Shown: positions 1 through 6,973 of the stretch, piece by piece
How positions within the stretch are numbered: position 1 is the first letter of the stretch
Layout: the number at the start of each line of letters is the position of its first letter
Assembly: GCA_964398215.1 (NCBI GenBank)
Contig: CAYNNP010000241.1
Coordinates: forward strand, 1 to 9,998
Direction of reading: 5' to 3'
Length of the DNA stretch: 9,998 nt
Source: CAYNNP01 sp964398215
GTDB lineage: Bacteria > Planctomycetota > Planctomycetia > Pirellulales > Pirellulaceae
Translations under genes and position numbers: made by a program
Notes under the pieces: generated by a model
The model's input: only the letters and a program-made list of their open reading frames with translations
The model's database searches: none
What the model was told of the DNA's origin: nothing

Positions 1-63
1 GTTATTGACGGGCTGGTTGTACTCGAAACCGGGGCTATCGCCCGGCGGCTCAAAGGATTCTGA
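1..63 (+). CDS. C-terminal end of an unidentified protein (partial, 5' end outside window)
   Basis: The first reading frame is open from the window edge to a TGA at 61-63 and would encode a 20-residue tail starting VIDGLVVLET and ending RRLKGF. The codons look natural for a gene tail. The stop is followed at once by tandem hairpins (92-172), as expected at the end of a plus-strand transcript. The second frame is also open as far as a TGA at 68-70, so the frame choice is not certain. Too little is visible to name a family. Confidence 0.4.
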   Translation, partial: VIDGLVVLETGAIARRLKGF

Positions 64-91
64 ATCATGAGTGCACCTTCGACAGCGCAAA

Positions 92-124
92 TGAGCCGAT
101 GGGCGATCTAGCGCCGTCGGCTCA
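92..124. terminator. Strong hairpin, possible terminator or processing site
   Basis: An exact 8-bp inverted repeat (TGAGCCGA at 92-99, TCGGCTCA at 117-124) encloses a second 4-bp GC stem (GGCG at 102-105, CGCC at 112-115) with the loop ATCTAG. No T-run follows on the plus strand, and only TTT follows on the minus strand, so it is not a textbook intrinsic terminator by itself. It sits between a plus-strand gene tail and the 3' end of minus-strand gnd, where a bidirectional transcript-end structure would make sense. Confidence 0.45.
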
Positions 125-134
125 GTAAATCAAC

Positions 135-174
135 AAGCCCTTGACGACTTCCGCTACGACGGACGGGCTTTTGA
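135..174 (+). terminator. Putative intrinsic terminator between convergent genes
   Basis: AAGCCC (135-140) pairs with GGGCTT (165-170), followed by further T residues and an AT-rich stretch (TTGATAATTA). Inside the long loop, TCCG and CGGA can form a second short stem. The T-rich side follows on the plus strand, which suits termination of the gene ending at 63. The same stem lies 28 bp beyond the gnd stop codon and may also serve that gene, although the minus-strand T tract is weak. Confidence 0.5.
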
Positions 175-197
175 TAATTACGCTTTGCGCTGCTTAC

Positions 198-1673
198 TTA
201 CGCGCTTGGTTCTTTGCGCAATTGGATCCATTCGCTGTGGAACGTTCCTTCTTTGTCCAGCCGTTGATACGTATGGGCTCCGAAATAGTCCCGCTGAGCT
301 TGCAATAGGTTTGCAGGCAAGCGAGCCATGCGGTAGCCGTCATAGTAATTCAAAGCGGCACCGAATGCTGGAACCGGAATTCCCATGATTGACGCTGCTG
401 CAACCACAGCACGCCAGGATTCTTGGGCGTTTTCGACGGCGTCTTCAAAGAACTTGTTCAGCAACAAGTTCTCCAAATTTGGTTCGGCGTCAAACGCTTC
501 CTTGATCCGATCCAAGAATTTCGCCCGAATGATGCAACCGCCACGCCACAACAACGCGCAATTGCCATAATCCAGCTTCCAGCTGTGCTCTTCGGATGCC
601 GCTTGCAACTGCACGAAACCTTGCGCGTAGCTAACAATCTTGGACGCGTACAATGCTTGACGAACCGCTTCGATAAACTGGCCTCGGTCTCCAACAAGCT
701 CTTTTACGATCGCCATCATCTTTGGATTCGATCCATCCGATGGACCGTTGAGCTTTTCACTCGCTCGCACCCGAGCTTCTTTTTGTGCTGACAAGCCACG
801 TGCAAAGACAGCGGTGGTCACCAACGTGCTGGGCACGCCAAGATCCAGCGCCAACTGGCTCATCCATTTACCAGTCCCTTTTGCGCCTGCAACGTCCAGG
901 ATTTTATCGACCAAGAAATCGCTGCCGCCCTGATCATCTTTAACGCTAAAAATGTCTCGAGAGATTTCGATCAGGTAACTTTGCAAGTCACCGTTGTTCC
1001 AAGTCTCGAACACTTCGTAGAGTTCATTGTTATCCAGGCCACCCAGTTCGCTAAGCAATTGGTAGGCTTCGCAGATCAACTGCATGTCGCCGTACTCGAT
1101 GCCGTTGTGAACCATTTTGACGTAGTGCCCAGCACCGCGTTCTCCGACCCATTCGCAGCAAGGAATATCTTCGTTGGGTCCAACCTTCGCAGAAACGGCT
1201 TGGAACATTTCTTTGATTTCAGGCCAAGCCGCTTCACTACCACCTGGCATCATGCTTGGGCCAAGCAGCGCGCCTTCTTCACCACCGGAAACGCCACAGC
1301 CAACGTATAGCAACCCAGCCTCTTCGACTTGCTTGGTACGTCGCTCGGTATCAGCGTAGTGAGTATTTCCACCGTCGATGATGATGTCCCCTGGTTCACA
1401 CAGCGGGATCAGCGATTCGATGATCGCATCGACCGCGGGGCCAGCCTTGACCAACAACATCAACTTGCGAGGACGTTTAACCGCTTTGACAAAATCTTCG
1501 ATTGAATGAGTGCCAACAAAACTCTTGCCTGCCGCACGACCGGCAATCAACTCATCCACTTTGCTTGTTGTTCGATTGTAAACCGCGACTTTGTAGCCAC
1601 GGCTTTCAACGTTCAAAGCCAAGTTCTCGCCCATCACGGCCAAACCAATCAGACCAAAATCGCAGTCACTCAT
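198..1673 (-). CDS. gnd: 6-phosphogluconate dehydrogenase, decarboxylating
   Basis: This cytoplasmic enzyme of the oxidative pentose phosphate pathway converts 6-phosphogluconate to ribulose 5-phosphate and CO2, reducing NADP+. The 491-residue protein is full length (family usually 468-490). The N-terminal Rossmann fold has the GLAVMG motif (residues 10-15), and N33-R34-T35 is the pattern that contacts the 2'-phosphate of NADP+, so NADP+ preference is expected. The substrate-binding signature GVSGGEEGA (127-135) runs on to PSMMPGG. Catalytic K186 and E193 lie in the YVKMVHNGIEY block. The all-helical C-terminal domain ends with the family tail RDYFGAHTYQRLD followed by FHSEW. The start was chosen because the Rossmann strand begins six residues later. 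No Shine-Dalgarno sequence precedes the ATG; the leader is A-rich. It appears to be a single-gene unit, with hairpins 28 bp past its stop. Confidence 0.97.
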   Translation of the reverse strand: MSDCDFGLIGLAVMGENLALNVESRGYKVAVYNRTTSKVDELIAGRAAGKSFVGTHSIEDFVKAVKRPRKLMLLVKAGPAVDAIIESLIPLCEPGDIIIDGGNTHYADTERRTKQVEEAGLLYVGCGVSGGEEGALLGPSMMPGGSEAAWPEIKEMFQAVSAKVGPNEDIPCCEWVGERGAGHYVKMVHNGIEYGDMQLICEAYQLLSELGGLDNNELYEVFETWNNGDLQSYLIEISRDIFSVKDDQGGSDFLVDKILDVAGAKGTGKWMSQLALDLGVPSTLVTTAVFARGLSAQKEARVRASEKLNGPSDGSNPKMMAIVKELVGDRGQFIEAVRQALYASKIVSYAQGFVQLQAASEEHSWKLDYGNCALLWRGGCIIRAKFLDRIKEAFDAEPNLENLLLNKFFEDAVENAQESWRAVVAAASIMGIPVPAFGAALNYYDGYRMARLPANLLQAQRDYFGAHTYQRLDKEGTFHSEWIQLRKEPSA

Positions 1674-1685
1674 CTTGTTTTGTTT

Positions 1686-1715
1686 GTTTTAAAGTTGGGA
1701 ATCGTCGTTTTAAAG
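1686..1715 (-). repeat. 9-bp direct repeat in the gnd leader, possible operator
   Basis: GTTTTAAAG occurs exactly at 1686-1694 and again at 1707-1715 (CTTTAAAAC on the gnd strand), 21 bp apart start to start, which is two helical turns. It lies 13-42 bp upstream of the gnd ATG. Each copy contains the palindrome TTTAAA. A paired regulator site is possible, but the motif is AT-rich and short, so chance or a simple unstructured A-rich leader is a fair alternative. A TAGAAT hexamer on the minus strand (1724-1729) could be a -10 box, but no good -35 accompanies it. Confidence 0.25.
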
Positions 1716-1729
1716 CAGCACAGATTCTA

Positions 1730-1853
1730 GGGTTTCGTGAACAATCGAACAGGCCAAATTGACTGTTGATGCAGGCGGCGTGGTGCTATGCGGATTATTC
1801 AATTCCTGGGCAGGCCGGAGGGAAAATGAAGTCGCCCACGAAAAACGGCTCGG
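1730..1853. other. Intergenic region between divergent gnd and the membrane-protein gene
   Basis: This stretch should hold the promoters of gnd (minus) and of the 1854 gene (plus). I could not assign convincing -35/-10 pairs. Small open frames across it have no recognisable content. If the membrane protein starts at the alternative ATG at 1977, the gene-free region grows to about 300 bp. Confidence 0.4.
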
Positions 1854-2471
1854 ATGGTTGGAGAGTGGGCTAGCAGCGGCAAGGCAGCTGTGCGTGTGCC
1901 GCCCCTTTTGCTGCCAACGGATCCAGAGCCTGGATATTCAGTGCTCTCCACTGTATACACTTGGTGGGATGCATTCATGGTCAAGGGAGGGCACGCGGTG
2001 CTTAAACAGTTTTTTGTTTTTAGTATTCTCCGCATGATGGTGGTGACAGCGATCGCGGCCATTTGTTTTTGTGCGATTGCATACGAGTCTCCATGGTGGC
2101 GGGCAACCCTGACAACAACAGCCATCGGCTTCATCATGAGTGCGTTGATTGGAACAGCGATCTTGCGAGGCACCAAACAAGCTGGCGCGATCGGTTACGC
2201 GATCGGCAGCTTTGTCTATTTCGTGTCTCTGTACACTCTGTTCGGTCTCGAAACGCTGCCCATGCTAATCACTCAGAAAGCGTATCCGTTCATCGTGGCA
2301 ATCACGAACAATCCGCCTAGCGAAGAACATTACTATGCGGTTGCCCTGGTTGTGTGGGCGATCATGTGTGGCTATAGCGGCGCGTTTCTAGCACGTTTCC
2401 TCTACTGGCGGACGCAATCGAGTTTGCCACAAGTCGATACAAATCCCAGCGTCGATGCGGCGCAGACCTGA
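1854..2471 (+). CDS. Hypothetical four-helix integral membrane protein
   Basis: I do not recognise the family. The 205-residue product has four hydrophobic segments, at about residues 58-77, 85-104, 111-132 and 161-183, and should be an inner-membrane protein. A short polar loop with a proline pair (about 152-160) precedes the last helix, and the C-terminal tail of about 20 residues is polar. The first 41 residues are proline-rich and not hydrophobic, so the start is uncertain. An in-frame ATG at 1977 (residue 42) lies 8 bases after GGTGGG and would give 164 residues with all four helices kept. No catalytic or transport motif is visible. It is on the same strand as, and 66 bp upstream of, the Tat-exported DUF3500-like gene, so the two might be co-transcribed. 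The membrane assignment is firm; the function is unknown. Confidence 0.7.
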   Translation: MVGEWASSGKAAVRVPPLLLPTDPEPGYSVLSTVYTWWDAFMVKGGHAVLKQFFVFSILRMMVVTAIAAICFCAIAYESPWWRATLTTTAIGFIMSALIGTAILRGTKQAGAIGYAIGSFVYFVSLYTLFGLETLPMLITQKAYPFIVAITNNPPSEEHYYAVALVVWAIMCGYSGAFLARFLYWRTQSSLPQVDTNPSVDAAQT

Positions 2472-2477
2472 TACAAT
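2470..2477 (+). promoter_or_regulatory. Possible -10 element ahead of the DUF3500-like gene
   Basis: TACAAT (2472-2477) is preceded by TG one base away, giving an extended -10 pattern that overlaps the stop codon of the upstream membrane-protein gene. There is no matching -35 at the usual spacing. If real, it would let the 2538 gene be transcribed independently of its neighbour. This is a motif match only. Confidence 0.2.
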
Positions 2478-2537
2478 GGTGCAGGTTGAACAACGCTTTC
2501 AACACAGAACCCTTTCCCTTTAGCCAAGGCGTGTGCG

Positions 2538-3551
2538 ATGCAAGATTCAAATTCTCTGGATCGGCGAAAGTTTCTTCAATCATCGGCTGCAACTGCTGCC
2601 GTCGCCAGCACAGTCGCTTCAGCGTCGACGGCCTTGGCGGACAAGAAACCGTCTGTCTCTCCCGCTGCCGAGACTTTGGTCGGTCGCCTGTATGGCACAC
2701 TGAGTGACAAACAAAAGAAAGACGTCTGCTTTGATTGGGACCATCAACATAAAAGGCGCGGTTTGCTGCGGACATTCGTTGCTAACAATTGGATGGTCAC
2801 GAAACGCGAAATCATCAGCGATTTTTATAGCGACGAACAACAGGACTTGATCCAACAAGTCTTTGAATCGATCGTGCACCCATCCTGGCATAAACGCTAC
2901 TACCAACAGCTAGAAGACGATTGTGGTGGATTCGGCCATGAACAATCGATTGCGATCTTTGGCAAACCCGGTGATGACAAGTTCGAGTTCGTTCTGGCGG
3001 GGCGCCACATGACACTGCGTTGTGATGGCAACACTGCGGATCATGTCGCATTTGGTGGCCCCATCTTTTACGGACATGCGCCGCAGTTCAACGAAGACCC
3101 CAAACACACTGACAACGTATTCTGGAGTCAAGCTCTTGCCGCCAACGATCTGTACAAGATGCTGGACGGAAAGCAACAAGAACAAGCTCGTGTCGCGAAA
3201 ACACCTCGCGAACAATCCGTCGCCTTCAAAGGCGAGAAAGGAAAATTCACTGGGCTGGCTGGTTCAGACATGTCATCGGACCAGAAAGAGCACTTGCAGA
3301 AAGTGCTGGGATTGATGGTCGAGCAGTACCGCCAAGGTGATCGTGCAGAGGCGATGAAGTGCATCGAGGCGCAGGGTGGACTGGATGCTTGTAACTTATC
3401 GTTCTACACCGATCAGGATTTGGGCAAAGATAAGGTTTGGGACAACTGGCGTGTCGAGGGTCCAAGTTTCGTTTGGCACTACCGCGGCGCGCCCCACGTC
3501 CACGTCTGGGTCAACCTAGCGGATTCACCAAAAGTGAAACTGAACGCTTAG
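2538..3551 (+). CDS. Tat-exported DUF3500-like protein of unknown function
   Basis: The 337-residue protein opens with a twin-arginine signal: DRRKFLQ at residues 8-14, an Ala/Ser/Thr-rich hydrophobic stretch, and a likely cleavage site after ALA (residue 34). It should therefore be folded in the cytoplasm and exported. The mature part resembles DUF3500 (from memory of the family): an early helical region starting AAETLVGRLYGTL, a central GRHMTLRC block (from residue 155) followed by GGPIFYGHAPQ, an alpha-helical middle, and a C-terminal GPSFVWHYRG with H320 and H322 in PHVHVW. The conserved histidines and the Tat route make a cofactor or metal plausible, but no metal site is proven and DUF3500 has no established activity that I know of. 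AAGG about 10 bases upstream supports the ATG. It ends 9 bp from the convergent tyrS stop. Confidence 0.8.
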   Translation: MQDSNSLDRRKFLQSSAATAAVASTVASASTALADKKPSVSPAAETLVGRLYGTLSDKQKKDVCFDWDHQHKRRGLLRTFVANNWMVTKREIISDFYSDEQQDLIQQVFESIVHPSWHKRYYQQLEDDCGGFGHEQSIAIFGKPGDDKFEFVLAGRHMTLRCDGNTADHVAFGGPIFYGHAPQFNEDPKHTDNVFWSQALAANDLYKMLDGKQQEQARVAKTPREQSVAFKGEKGKFTGLAGSDMSSDQKEHLQKVLGLMVEQYRQGDRAEAMKCIEAQGGLDACNLSFYTDQDLGKDKVWDNWRVEGPSFVWHYRGAPHVHVWVNLADSPKVKLNA

Positions 3552-3553
3552 TT

Positions 3554-3577
3554 GATTCAATCAGCTTTGTTTGAATC
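3554..3577. terminator. Weak inverted repeat at the convergent 3' ends
   Basis: GATTCAA (3554-3560) and TTGAATC (3571-3577) form a 7-bp stem with a 10-base loop across the junction between the convergent DUF3500-like gene and tyrS, overlapping the last tyrS codons. It is AT-rich and has no clear T tract. It is the only candidate transcript-end structure at this 9-bp junction, so termination may be Rho-dependent or the transcripts may overlap. Confidence 0.25.
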
Positions 3578-4850
3578 GCAGCAGTGCGTAATTGCGCTTG
3601 CCTTTTCGCAACACGATCACTGTTTCACTTGCCAAATGCTCGGTGGTTAGACGCATTTTGTCGTCGGATACGCGTTGGTTGTTAACGTAGATGCCGCCGT
3701 CTTTGATCGCCCGTCTCGCCTCGCCACCGCTCTTGGCCAGACCGGCTAACTGCAGGGCTTCGACGATCCAAAGCCCTTCGCCAGACAAGAGATCTTTGTC
3801 CGCATCATGGTTGGACACGTCAGCAAAGATGTCGTTGAGTTCGGCGTCACTGGCGTCAGAAATCTCGCCTCCGAAAAAGATCTTAGTAGCCTTTTCCGCC
3901 GCGGCGAGACCTTCGTCACCGTGGACGAACCGGGTGATCCATTCGGCCAGTCGTTTTTGTGCCGCCCGCGCACCAGGGTTCGATTTTCGTTGCTCGTCCA
4001 GCGAGTTGTATTCCTGTTGGTCAATCTCCGTCAAAAACGCGATGCAGCGCATCACATCGTCATCGCGGACATTCACCCAGTATTGAAAGAACGTGTAAGG
4101 ACTGGTTCGATTCGGGTCCAACCAGATGGCACCCTTTTCGGTCTTGCCCATCTTTTTGCCATCGCTGGTAGTCAGCAGCGGCGCCGTGACACCAAACAGT
4201 TGCTCGCCCAACATACGACGGCCAAGGTCAATGCCAGCGATGATGTTGCCCCACTGATCGCTTCCACCGGCTTGGACTTTGCAACCGTGTTCTTTGCAAA
4301 GGTAGACAAAATCGTAAGCTTGCAGCAGCATGTAGCTGAATTCGGTGTAGCTCAAACCCGCTTCGCTATCGAGTCGATTGCGGACGGATTCTTTGCCCAT
4401 CATCGCACCGACTGGAAAATTCTTGCCGACATCTCGCAAGAAATCCAAGTAGGAGTATTTTTCCATCCATTGAAAGTTGTTCAGCAATTTCGCTGCATTG
4501 TCGCCATCGAAATCCAAGAACCGTTTCATCTGCGCCGCGACGCCATCAACATTCTCTTGTAATTGATCGGCCGAAAGCAAATTGCGTTCTTCGCTTTTGC
4601 CACTGGGATCGCCAATCATTCCGGTAGCACCACCAACCAACGCGATCGGTTTGTGGCCAGCTTGTTGGAATCGGCGCAGCGTCATCAACTGCATCATGCT
4701 GCCGACGTGCAGACTCGACGCGGTAGGGTCAAATCCGATATAGACCGTTTGGGGACCGCTAGCCAATAGCTTTGCCAATCCTTCTTCGTCGGTGGATTGG
4801 TAAATCAGTCCGCGCCATTGCAGTTCGGCGATTAAATCAGAATTAGACAT
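3561..4850 (-). CDS. tyrS: Tyrosyl-tRNA synthetase
   Basis: This class I aminoacyl-tRNA synthetase charges tRNA-Tyr with tyrosine in the cytoplasm. The 429-residue protein matches the bacterial family length (E. coli 424). The Rossmann catalytic domain has YIGFDPTASSLHVGS, with the HIGH-type motif as HVGS at 48-51, the tyrosine-binding region LLQAYDF and AGGSDQWGN, and the KMSKS-type loop as KKMGKTEKG (K232-T237), close to the KFGKT form of E. coli TyrRS. A C-terminal S4-like RNA-binding domain (about 362-425) contains GGEARRAIKDGGIYVNNQRV and ends KGKRNYALLRF. The ATG overlaps the end of ispD by 8 bp and lacks a Shine-Dalgarno sequence, so translation is probably coupled to ispD. It is the last gene of the minus-strand cluster. 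No missing key residue was seen. Confidence 0.97.
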   Translation of the reverse strand: MSNSDLIAELQWRGLIYQSTDEEGLAKLLASGPQTVYIGFDPTASSLHVGSMMQLMTLRRFQQAGHKPIALVGGATGMIGDPSGKSEERNLLSADQLQENVDGVAAQMKRFLDFDGDNAAKLLNNFQWMEKYSYLDFLRDVGKNFPVGAMMGKESVRNRLDSEAGLSYTEFSYMLLQAYDFVYLCKEHGCKVQAGGSDQWGNIIAGIDLGRRMLGEQLFGVTAPLLTTSDGKKMGKTEKGAIWLDPNRTSPYTFFQYWVNVRDDDVMRCIAFLTEIDQQEYNSLDEQRKSNPGARAAQKRLAEWITRFVHGDEGLAAAEKATKIFFGGEISDASDAELNDIFADVSNHDADKDLLSGEGLWIVEALQLAGLAKSGGEARRAIKDGGIYVNNQRVSDDKMRLTTEHLASETVIVLRKGKRNYALLRFKQS

Positions 4851-5562
4851 GTTCGTTTTGTTGAGAAAGAATCGCTTCTGCGATAAGTAAGTCTTCGGGT
4901 AGCGTGATTTTTAGGTTGTCGGCGGAGCCTTTGACAAGAGCTACCTGGTACCCCAGCCGCTCGACCAATTCAGCATCGTCAGTCGCCGGCCTGCCACGAT
5001 AGGCCTGATAGGCCCTTTGCAGCAATTCACGGCGAAATACTTGCGGAGTCAGTGCGACCCACAGATCGCTCCGATCCACTGTGCAGATCCCTGTTTCACG
5101 TTTGCGTTTGATCGTGCCGGCAACCGGGGAAGCCAGAATCGCAGCTCCGGACTGGCATGCATTGGCAATCACAGCAGACAAATCAGCTTGGCGAACCAAG
5201 GGCCGTGCCGCGTCATGAACTGCAACCAACCGTGCTGATTCGTCGTCCGCCAATGTATCCAGACCCGCTTGAACGCTGTCGGTTCGCTGGGCACCGCCCA
5301 AAACAATTTCGATCCCAAGTTCCTGGACTTGGTCGGCGAACTCACTGGCAAACACCGATTGGTCGTCAGCAGAAACCGGCATCACAATCCGGCCAATCGA
5401 TGAACACTTTCGTAGACGCGATGCTGCGATGTACCACAAAGGGCTGTTATTCAAAGTCGCAAAGAGCTTGTTACGATGAGACCCAAAACGTCGACCGCTG
5501 CCGGCTGCCGGCAAAATGACGGCAACACTTCCAGGTGATGGCGGTGAGTAGTCGATGTCCAT
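4843..5562 (-). CDS. ispD: 2-C-methyl-D-erythritol 4-phosphate cytidylyltransferase
   Basis: This is the third step of the MEP (non-mevalonate) isoprenoid pathway: CTP plus MEP gives CDP-ME and pyrophosphate. The 239-residue length is normal. The nucleotide-binding loop PAAGSGRRFG (18-27) supplies R25, and K32 lies in NKLF (the family usually has PKQ). HDAARP (116-121) contains the metal ligand D117; T150 is in AGTIKR, R164 in TVDRSDLW, and K218 in DNLKIT. All are equivalents of E. coli catalytic or binding residues. The substrate region TDDAELVERLGY is also typical. It follows the oxidoreductase gene by 42 bp and overlaps tyrS by 8 bp. The ATG gives about 12 residues before the first strand. 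A GGAGG on the gene strand (5579-5583) is 16 bases from the ATG, an unusually long gap. The G149 replacement of the usual Asp is not at a catalytic position. Confidence 0.95.
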   Translation of the reverse strand: MDIDYSPPSPGSVAVILPAAGSGRRFGSHRNKLFATLNNSPLWYIAASRLRKCSSIGRIVMPVSADDQSVFASEFADQVQELGIEIVLGGAQRTDSVQAGLDTLADDESARLVAVHDAARPLVRQADLSAVIANACQSGAAILASPVAGTIKRKRETGICTVDRSDLWVALTPQVFRRELLQRAYQAYRGRPATDDAELVERLGYQVALVKGSADNLKITLPEDLLIAEAILSQQNEHV

Positions 5563-5604
5563 GGGCAGGTCGTTCCAGCCTCCAAGGGAAAGCTCAGAAA
5601 AGCT

Positions 5605-6801
5605 CTACTTTCTCGCTGCGTCGTGCTTCAGTGGCAGCCAAGCAGCATCTTGGCTGCTGCTGTCAACGCACTGCTGGATAAAGTACATGCCTTCGACACC
5701 ATCGTGCACGTTTGGATAAACCGTATCGCGTCGTTCAAAGGTTGAACCGCTACCGCGCTTTGCCATGTCATCAAACGCTGAAGTGTAAACGTTCGCGAAT
5801 GCTTCAAAGAACGCTTCGGGGTGTCCGCTTGGCAATCGACATGCGCCGGCTCCGCTGCCGTTCATAAACGGCGCGTTTGGATCACGAGTATAAATCTGGT
5901 GCGGCTTTCCATTTTCGCGATAGATCAGTTCATTGGGGTTTTCTTGTCGCCAGCGAAGTGAACCCTTCGTGCCATCGATTTCGATTTCCAAATCGTTTTC
6001 GCGGCCGTGACTGATTTGCGATGCCGTTACCGTTCCCAAGCCACCATTTTGATAACGGATCACAGCGGTCCCATAATCATCCAAGCGACGACCTTCAACG
6101 AACGCTTTCAAGTGGCACGAGACGGACTCAGGCATCAACCCTGTCATGTATCGACCCAAGTTGTAAGCGTGAGTCGCGATGTCACCAAAGGCTCCCGCCG
6201 CACCACTCTTGGTCGGGTCGGTCCGCCAAGCGGCTTGCTTTTGGTCATCGTTTTCCAGAGCCGTACGTAACCAGCCTTGGATGTACTGCGATCGAACCGC
6301 ATTGATCTCGCCAAGTTCTCCATTCAAGATCATTTCGCGTGCTTGCCGCACCAACGGATAGCCCGTGTAATTGTGCGAGACTGCAAACACGACATCGCTT
6401 GCGGCGACCGTTTCCAACAGCGCTTCGGCCTGCGCCAAATCGTAGGTCATCGGTTTATCACAAATGACATTGAAACCAGCTTCCACCGCCGCGCGAGCAA
6501 TTTCGTAGTGTGTGTGGTTTGGTGTCGTGACACTAACAAAATCGATTCGTTGGTCTTCCGGGAGTTTGCTTTCGGCATCAAACATCGCTTCGTAGCTGCC
6601 GTAAGCTCGCGACTCGTGGATGTCATAGTCCGGCGCAGAAGCTTTCGAGCGCTCTGGATTGCTGGACAATGCTCCAGCAACCAGGCTCGCCCGATTGTCC
6701 AGGCAAGCCGCAATTGAGTGGACGCGACCGATGAATGAACCTTGGCCGCCGCCAACGAGGCCCATACGGAGCTTGCGGTTTAGCGGTGCGTTGATGCCCA
6801 T
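5605..6801 (-). CDS. Gfo/Idh/MocA family NAD(P)-dependent oxidoreductase
   Basis: The 398-residue protein has the two-domain layout of this family. The N-terminal Rossmann domain carries GGGQGSFIG (17-25), and the family EKP motif appears as CDKP (114-117), with K116 the likely catalytic or cofactor-binding lysine. The C-terminal alpha/beta substrate domain contains GDIATHAYNLGRY (206-218), with H211 in the position of the family's conserved histidine. Members oxidise or reduce sugars, inositols and related polyols; the substrate here cannot be told from sequence. There is no signal peptide, so it should be cytoplasmic, unlike the many Tat-exported family members in planctomycetes. AGGA lies about 11 bases before the ATG, and an alternative start at M13 would still keep the Rossmann fold. 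It is the first gene of the cluster leading into ispD and tyrS, with no evident metabolic link to either. Confidence 0.92.
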   Translation of the reverse strand: MGINAPLNRKLRMGLVGGGQGSFIGRVHSIAACLDNRASLVAGALSSNPERSKASAPDYDIHESRAYGSYEAMFDAESKLPEDQRIDFVSVTTPNHTHYEIARAAVEAGFNVICDKPMTYDLAQAEALLETVAASDVVFAVSHNYTGYPLVRQAREMILNGELGEINAVRSQYIQGWLRTALENDDQKQAAWRTDPTKSGAAGAFGDIATHAYNLGRYMTGLMPESVSCHLKAFVEGRRLDDYGTAVIRYQNGGLGTVTASQISHGRENDLEIEIDGTKGSLRWRQENPNELIYRENGKPHQIYTRDPNAPFMNGSGAGACRLPSGHPEAFFEAFANVYTSAFDDMAKRGSGSTFERRDTVYPNVHDGVEGMYFIQQCVDSSSQDAAWLPLKHDAARK

Positions 6802-6973
6802 GTGTCATGTTCCTATGGCGAAAAGACGACGAAACTGGTACTTCTAAAAAAAGAATACTAAAGTTCAGCGGCAACGCGTACAATTGGACGCAGGGCAGAT
6901 CGGTGCTGGTGAAGCCGCTTTTGAACGCATCGGTCCACAATCTATTCACCCAAAATTTAGGAAGCGAGCAAAA
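6802..6973. promoter_or_regulatory. Divergent intergenic region with promoters for both flanking genes
   Basis: The 172 bp lie between the start of the minus-strand oxidoreductase-ispD-tyrS cluster and the plus-strand gene at 6974, so they must hold both promoters unless transcription enters from further away. An AT-rich core (about 6844-6863) contains an A-run and TATTCT on the minus strand. TACAAT at 6879-6884 is a plus-strand -10 candidate with no good -35. The position argument is stronger than the individual boxes. Confidence 0.35.
6959..6964 (+). promoter_or_regulatory. Ribosome binding site deciding the start at 6974
   Basis: AGGAAG lies 9 bases before the ATG at 6974 and is among the better Shine-Dalgarno matches in a window where several genes have none. 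It supports the shorter 211-residue product over the 241-residue alternative starting at 6884. Confidence 0.5.

Noticed and set aside
67..111. A 14-codon ORF (ATG at 67, TAG at 109-111) after the partial gene
   Set aside because: Very short, with no ribosome binding site, and its 3' half is the stem of a strong hairpin.
1759..2037. A 92-codon plus-strand open frame after the gnd leader
   Set aside because: It overlaps the membrane-protein gene in a different frame and has no hydrophobic pattern or motif; the 1854 frame with four helices is the real one.
3807..4562. A 251-codon open frame on the plus strand, opposite tyrS
   Set aside because: It lies entirely antisense to a complete, motif-rich tyrS and its product shows no domain or plausible membrane or signal pattern; it follows from tyrS codon composition.
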